Below are positions 16,131 through 20,851 of a stretch of DNA of 20,851 bases, piece by piece. Within the stretch, counting starts at the first letter, position 1. Every line of letters begins with the position of its first letter. Source of the stretch: Mnemiopsis leidyi (lineage: Eukaryota > Ctenophora > Tentaculata > Lobata > Bolinopsidae); assembly GCA_000226015.1 (NCBI GenBank), contig JH153936.1, positions 81,665 through 102,515 of the forward strand, in the 5' to 3' direction. The translations under genes and the position numbers were made by a program. Below the pieces are notes generated by a model. It worked only from the letters and a program-made list of their open reading frames with translations, made no database searches and had not been told where the DNA came from.

Positions 16131-18878
16131 AAGCCGACTAATCCTGTCCAACCTATACTAAACAAGCCGCCTCCCAAACAAGAAAACCCCTCAAACCCTG
16201 TCAATGTAGACCCTGTCTTCGCTTGTCAGGATATCAGATACATGGACAAGTACAATTCAGATAACAGAAGTAACACCGAGAACAGACCTCAGAACTTCAA
16301 CAGAGACAATACCAAGTCTGGTCCCCAGCAGAACCCTCCCTCCCGACATCCTAACCAAAACAACACTAGATATCCTTCCCCTCACAACACAGGGTTCAAC
16401 ACAGCTCCCTTCTCCAACAGTGGAGCACGTGCAGTACGTGTTCCATGCAGTGACAGTCCACCTGTTGGGGGTCCCCCACACAACTACCCTTCACCACACA
16501 ACCACCCTGCTCCACACAACCACCCTGCACCACACAACCACCCTGCACCACACAACCACCCTGCACCACACAACTACCCTGCACCACACAACCACCCTGC
16601 TCCACACAACTACCCTGCACCACACAATACAGCACCTAGAGGTTCTGCCCTTAACCACCAACGTGGTACACACAACTCTGCTCCTAGAGGACCTCCCGTT
16701 CTCAGAGGACCACCTCCTCCACAACACGAATACCGTCCTCCAGTTCCCCGTCCTCCAATCAGACTAACTGGTATTGACCCATACACCAACAAAGCATACG
16801 GCTGCTCAGACACAGGCTACAATGCTGGGCCCCCCGTCCCCACGACCAGACCCATGTTTACCAGAAATGATGTACCAGTTATAAGGGGACATGACCTGTC
16901 TATCCGACACCCTGTACCTGTCAGTAACAATGTTATAAACCGTCCAGATCAGACCAAGAAGAAAAAAGGGGCAGGCCGGGGCAAGTCAGTTGGGCGCGGT
17001 AGGAGTAGGGATATGGACTATGTGTACAGCAAGGAGCGGAAAAATCTCGCCTGCACGCAGAAAGATCCCGCTGAAGAAGAAGTTAAAGCGGCGATGAAGA
17101 AGGATAGTGAGAGTAAGGAGCTGGGGATGGGTAGCTGGGATGATACCGGTACGGGAGACAGTAAGGAGAATCTTCAGGAGGGGGAGCAGAAGATAAAGGT
17201 GCTGAAGAAACCTCCTGTCAGCAACACTCACGTTCTAATTGATAGTGACGAGGATTCTGATGATCTGCTGGATCTCCCTTCTCTACCTTCCATACCTTCC
17301 GTACTAGACGATATTGTCTGTGATGACAAGTCAGGGAATTTTATTCCTATCGGGAGTGATATCTCCCATTCCGACCAACAACAAAGTACAACATTGTCAG
17401 CACCAGAGTCTGTAGCACTCGACAGTTGCATTCCACCGTCGGAGAGTGGACAACTTTCTTCAGCAAATACAACTGTACAGGGCCCAATAATTCCAGTACA
17501 AAACTCTAAAGTGAACCCTGCTGTATTAGACCCGAATGTTGGTTCCTCCTCCTACCTATCTCCCTCCACCTCAGACCCAGCCCAAGGAGAACAGCTCCAC
17601 ACACCACAACCCCAGATATCCGCTACTCCCTCCGGCACAGTCCGCCAGTCTCCTGATCTTAACCTTGAGTTACAACAAATATCCTCTAAACTCAGTAACT
17701 ACAACTTTGGGATTCAGTCTGACGATAGTGAGGATGAGGAAGATGCGAAGAGTGTGGAGGAAGAGAAGGAGGAATCTAAAACCGAGGTAAGCGCCAAAAC
17801 ACCCACTCACCCCACACCTCACCCTCACAGCTCCAAGCAGAGCAAGATGAACATAGGCTCTATTCTCAAACCAGTCTCCCTGCTATGCAGCAATGCAGAT
17901 TTGTCTCCTCCCGTCCTGGTGATCAAACATCGACCTGAAGATGTCATCTCTCCCTGGTGTTGCGAGGTTACTGTTGAGCAGTTCAGTGGGGTCGGGGAGG
18001 GAGGGAGTCAGAAGGAGGCAGCTCAGATAGCTGTAGGGAGACTCAGGACCGCTCTCTCCTCCAAGATAGGATCCAGTAAGTTCAAACAGCAAACTGATTT
18101 CTACGCTAAAATGTTACACCACATGTGTCAGTTACGAGGTCTCCACTTGCCAATTTACCGCTTTGTCATCAAACCTAATCAAGTGAAATTAAACGTTACG
18201 CTACACGGAGACTTGCTATACAAAACCAGTAGTACCGAGAGTGTTGAAAATGTTCTGGTCACATGTTTTATGGCGTGTTGTGAGGAACTCCTAGTTCCAG
18301 TGCCCGGCATCTCGGCGTGGAAACAAGGGCAGTACGACTACAGGGCGTGTCTGTTGAGTCAGTTCCCGGGAGCTGTGATAACCAGTAGAAAAGTGCAGGA
18401 GAGCTGGTGGGGAGAGGCGGCTGTTCAGGGTGGGTTCATTTTCCCACTATCTGTTTGTTTCAGTCTCACTTTTGAGTTTCACCTTCAGTTTCACCTTCTG
18501 ATGTTCATTTATCACTCAGTGTCTTTTGACTAATTTCAATTAATTTATTTTTCCATCTTTTGCCTCATCGTGAGTCTTTCAATACAATATACCTAATTTG
18601 ATCTTTTTCTAAACTAACACTTTTGTATCAAAACGTCACTTTACTTATAGTTATATGTATCTAACTCATTCAACCCTATTTCAGGGGTGAGTTACGAAGC
18701 ACCGACAGAATTTTCCAAAAAGTGGCTGTCGGAAGAAGCAGCTGCATGTGTGGCTTGTTTTGCTTTAAAACTTCCCATTTTCAACTGGGACATTCCTTAT
18801 GTGTATTGTGTACGTCGGGAAAAATACAACTTTTCGGCAGAGCTGAACTTAAATACGGATCGGGGTAACGGAATCTGA
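15204..18878 (+). CDS. Protein with two winged-helix and three dsRNA-binding-like domains, ADAR1-front-half architecture
   Basis: Exons 15204-15335, 15577-15657, 15774-15920, 16092-18429 and 18685-18878, all phase-matched, give about 963 residues. Two winged helices (about 2-60 and 76-135) have the Z-alpha layout: MSDDILQALAAAGG, LLKKDNK then a wing ending SSAWHLKIF; and YFQILECLADKRTLLDL, LESLEKQGKIK then a wing ending KHWNTK. Then come a PHN repeat (about 249-298), a basic KKKKGAGRGKSVGRGRSRD segment (probable nuclear signal), a long Ser/Pro/acidic region with VLIDSDEDSDD (SUMO-interaction-like), and three dsRBD-like folds (about 721-775, 786-852, 869-935). Z-alpha, Z-beta and three dsRBDs are the regulatory half of ADAR1. 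No deaminase motif (HAE, PCxxC) is seen. A good donor (GTACGT at about 18809) before the stop leaves open that the gene continues beyond the window. Function inferred: dsRNA or Z-form nucleic acid sensing, or an ADAR regulator. Confidence 0.75.
16480..16627 (+). repeat. 18-bp coding repeat, PHNHPA/PHNYPA hexapeptide
   Basis: About eight tandem copies of an 18-bp unit (CCACACAACCACCCTGCA) encode the hexapeptide PHNHPA, with Y replacing the second H in some copies and CT for CA at some joints. The unit stays in frame through the exon. The segment is rich in Pro, His and Asn and will be disordered; a metal-binding or condensate role is possible but not shown. The complementary and shifted frames also stay open here only because of the repeat. 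Confidence 0.95.
17890..18800 (+). other. Three divergent dsRNA-binding domains
   Basis: dsRBD1 (about 17890-18055): PVLVIKHRPEDVISPWCCEV, EQFSGVGEGGSQKEAAQIAV, then GRLRTAL. dsRBD2 (about 18090-18290): FYAKMLHHMCQLRGLHLPIY, a strand VKLNVTLHGDLLYK, then STESVENVLVTCFMACCEEL. dsRBD3 is split by an intron (18430-18684): DYRACLLSQFPGAVITSRKV, SWWGEAAVQ/GVSYEAPTEF, then WLSEEAAACVACFAL. The second-helix signature K-K-x-x-K that grips RNA is reduced to SQKEAA in dsRBD1, replaced by TESVEN in dsRBD2 and by the acidic SEEAAA in dsRBD3. Strong RNA binding is therefore doubtful for 2 and 3; such domains often dimerise or bind proteins. Confidence 0.65.
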
Positions 18879-19876
18879 AGGATGGTTTCTGAACAACGGA
18901 ATCTTATGTACGGAATTGGAATGGAACTAATTCCATCGAGCAATTTGGAGGATTTATTTGGAGGTTATTATTCAATTTTGTTATCAACAGTTTGATTATG
19001 AATTAAATTATTAATTTCTTTGCATTCTTTTTTATCAAAAATAAATGTATGACTATGTGAGTTTTGATCGAGGGTTTTAGAATTTAGTTCTTTGTAATTT
19101 GATCGATATGTACTGTAAGTCACTAAGCTAAAGCCTGTATCGATCTGTACTGTGTTCGTCGTACACAATTTCATTTTTCTGAGGCCATAAATTACAATAT
19201 ACGCCATTCACAAAATTCTGGCTTTCTAAGGCTAACAGATTGATTGCTAAGATAAAGATTCTTGATAAGATTCTTATTAAGAACCGATATTTTTTGGGAA
19301 AAAAAGGTAATTTGCATCATTAAAAAATTGGTCGCATAAATGTTGTATCTCCGCTTGCTTGTTGCCTGGGGACTTCAGTCTTTGCTGTACAACAAAAAGA
19401 GCGCCACATAGCGAGCGGTAACTTGCTTGCCTCTAATTGACGATTCCAATTTTCACGTTAATTGTAAATTAATTATTTCTTTCACGTTATCGGGAATACA
19501 AACATAAACTTAAAAAAGTATCTTTATAGATTGTTTATTCTCGTGTTTAGTTAAATATGAGATTATTAGGGGAATCCGGATTTTGCCTTGGACAAAAAAC
19601 CCAGAGGGCAGTGCTCCATTGAATGTTAAAGTTAATCTATTTCAAAGTTTGAAGCTGAAGTTTATGACAAAAATTGACTTTGATTTTTAATTTTACTCTA
19701 TTTCTTAATTGATAGAATTTGAACCTATCGATCCGCAAGGACATTTTTGATGCAATGTCCATTTGTCCAACACCAAGCATCTCTATTCTAATTTTCCTTA
19801 TTCATTATTGTTTGCTGTTTTGTGTTGGTTCAGGTTGTCTCCAACAATCGGTTGGCTCACTGCTCACGTTGTGGCC
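18879..19876. other. 3' flank of the dsRBD gene, no gene seen
   Basis: AT-rich, without coding signal. A polyadenylation-type AATAAA occurs at 19040-19045, about 160 bp after the stop, suitable for the dsRBD gene. Short hairpin GGACAT/ATGTCC at about 19739-19760. No deaminase-like motif was found in any frame of this stretch by eye. Confidence 0.5.
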
Positions 19877-19877
19877 C

Positions 19878-19925
19878 GTTGTCAAGCCGCGCAGAGATGC
19901 GCTGCCCGGCAGCAGGCCTGACAAC
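19878..19925. repeat. Nested hairpin/three-way structure at the left border of the repeat region
   Basis: GTTGTCAAGCC (19878-19888) pairs with GGCCTGACAAC (19915-19925), 10 of 11 positions. Inside it GCGCA-GAGA-TGCGC forms a second perfect hairpin and TGCC/GGCA a third small one. The composition shifts abruptly here from AT-rich to GC-rich. It may be the edge of a mobile element. Confidence 0.6.
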
Positions 19926-19976
19926 GTCAGGCTAACTTTTGTGTCTTGGAGCGGAGGGAACAACGATTAGCCATGC

Positions 19977-20851
19977 ATTGTACAGCAGCGCGCACCCTCC
20001 CCATCCCGTCATTTTATACTCCTCTATTCGCTTCGAATGAGGGGCGGACAAAGTCAGACAAGCCATGCATAGACAATTCGAATTTCGAAGGAACTATAAA
20101 GGGAGAGCCACGCAATGCCCAATATACGGATAGTTGTAGATAAAAGATATCTCTCTCGTTTACTCTTGTGGCGGTTATACAAAGCCCTGTGGCTCGCGGC
20201 CGCGCCGCGCACCTGTTATATATTATAGTTGTTTGTTGTCGCGGTGATACCCGACTCACGCAGCTAAAGCTGAACGATCGTTTCGTTAGAACGTTAGACG
20301 GATATAATCTCGTCAAAGTTGTTTGACGTTCTCCGACCCTTGCTAAACACGTATATCCCTGTGCAAGCTTAGCGCAAAATTAGGACGGACGCGCGACGCA
20401 AAAGCTCACACATGTGCTCACACATGTTTGTCTGATCTGACTTTGTCAGACCCTCATTCGAAGCGAATATCGAATGGGAAAAATGACAGGAGGGTGCGCG
20501 CTGCCGTACCACGTACAAACACATGTGATTGTGCGTTCCTATAGGGCGCGCGCAGCGCGCGAGCCACAGGGCTATGTAAGCTTAGCAACTGGTTAAGTGA
20601 AGTGATACATGATACCCGACTTTCGCAGCTTCAACGGGCGATGCGCGTCTAAAATTTCTTCGAAATTCATGTCGCCAGGCCAGAAATGCGTGACAGCGCG
20701 TGATGGCCGCGACAGTAGGTTCAAGGTTATCTACCTACAATCGCAGCTCAAAGCTAAACGAGAATGGTAGACGGATATAAAATTTGTTAATGTCTTGCTG
20801 ACTTAATAAAATGACGACAGCACAGGAGGATGCGCACTGCCGTACATTAAT
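19977..20851. mobile_element. Non-autonomous (MITE/foldback-like) element with internal inverted and direct repeats
   Basis: The start (TGTACAGCAGCGCGCACCCT from 19979, then CGTCATTTTAT) is the imperfect reverse complement of the window end (about 20805-20847: ATAAAATGACGACAG, GGAGGATGCGCACTGCCGTA). A second, internal copy of the same end lies at about 20435-20510, giving a stem with 19979-20063 that includes ATTCGCTTCGAATGAGGG at 20026-20043. AGCCCTGTGGCTCGCG (20183-20198) is perfectly inverted at 20558-20573. GATACCCGACT..CGCAGCT occurs directly at 20246 and 20610, and AGACGGATATA at about 20297 and 20769. No transposase frame is present. The structure fits one element inserted in another, or a duplicated foldback element. 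The right target site is beyond the window. Confidence 0.7.

Noticed and set aside
16396-16813. Several overlapping open frames in the PHN repeat (both strands)
   Set aside because: The 18-bp repeat keeps all frames open; only the + frame joined to flanking winged-helix and dsRBD sequence is supported.
18809-19876. Search for an adenosine deaminase domain after dsRBD3
   Set aside because: No HAE or PCxxC-type context was found in any + frame; it may still lie beyond the window.
19719-20316. Open frames in the terminal repeat region as possible transposase fragments
   Set aside because: They are short, lie over inverted repeats and show no transposase motif.

Overview
The window is eukaryotic and animal: multi-exon genes with short GT-AG introns, AT-rich introns and intergenic DNA, and several metazoan-type proteins. 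A Tudor/helicase/CS protein of the piRNA-pathway TDRD12 type, compact introns of about 80-400 bp, a gene nested in an intron on the opposite strand and a secreted farnesoic acid O-methyltransferase-like (FAMeT-like) domain would all fit an invertebrate, possibly a non-bilaterian such as a cnidarian, sponge or ctenophore. I cannot name the species. One ambiguous base (86) shows this is draft assembly.

Layout. (1) About 328-12229, + strand: the 3' part of a TDRD12-like gene. I traced 27 exons whose phases match at every junction, giving 1339 residues plus stop. In order they encode a degenerate DEAD-type helicase core, a CCCH zinc finger, two extended Tudor domains (the second with an intact aromatic/Asn motif), an armadillo-like helical block, a 14-residue tandem repeat, a CS (p23-like) domain and an acidic tail. 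The N-terminus with Walker A lies outside the window. (2) Nested in the 2.9-kb intron of that gene, - strand 8788-9425: a two-exon gene for a small secreted protein with a FAMeT-like domain. (3) 13282-14409, +: MRPL3 (uL3m), a single coding exon. (4) 15204-18878, +: a gene of five recognised exons encoding two winged-helix domains arranged like the Z-alpha/Z-beta pair of ADAR1, a PHNHPA hexapeptide repeat, a basic RG segment, a long acidic disordered region and three divergent dsRNA-binding domains. No deaminase is visible, so it has the front half of ADAR1 (or the logic of a Z-alpha/dsRBD decoy) without the enzyme. (5) 19879-20851: repeated, GC-richer sequence with long inverted and direct repeats, probably a non-autonomous transposon running to the window edge.

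Between genes the sequence is AT-rich and rich in short tandem duplications (15-60 bp units), one of which has duplicated a splice donor inside the TDRD12-like coding sequence. Genes 1 and 4 both point to RNA silencing or dsRNA handling, with a housekeeping mitochondrial gene between them. The strongest candidate for something undescribed is gene 4, followed by the armadillo insertion in the TDRD12-like protein.
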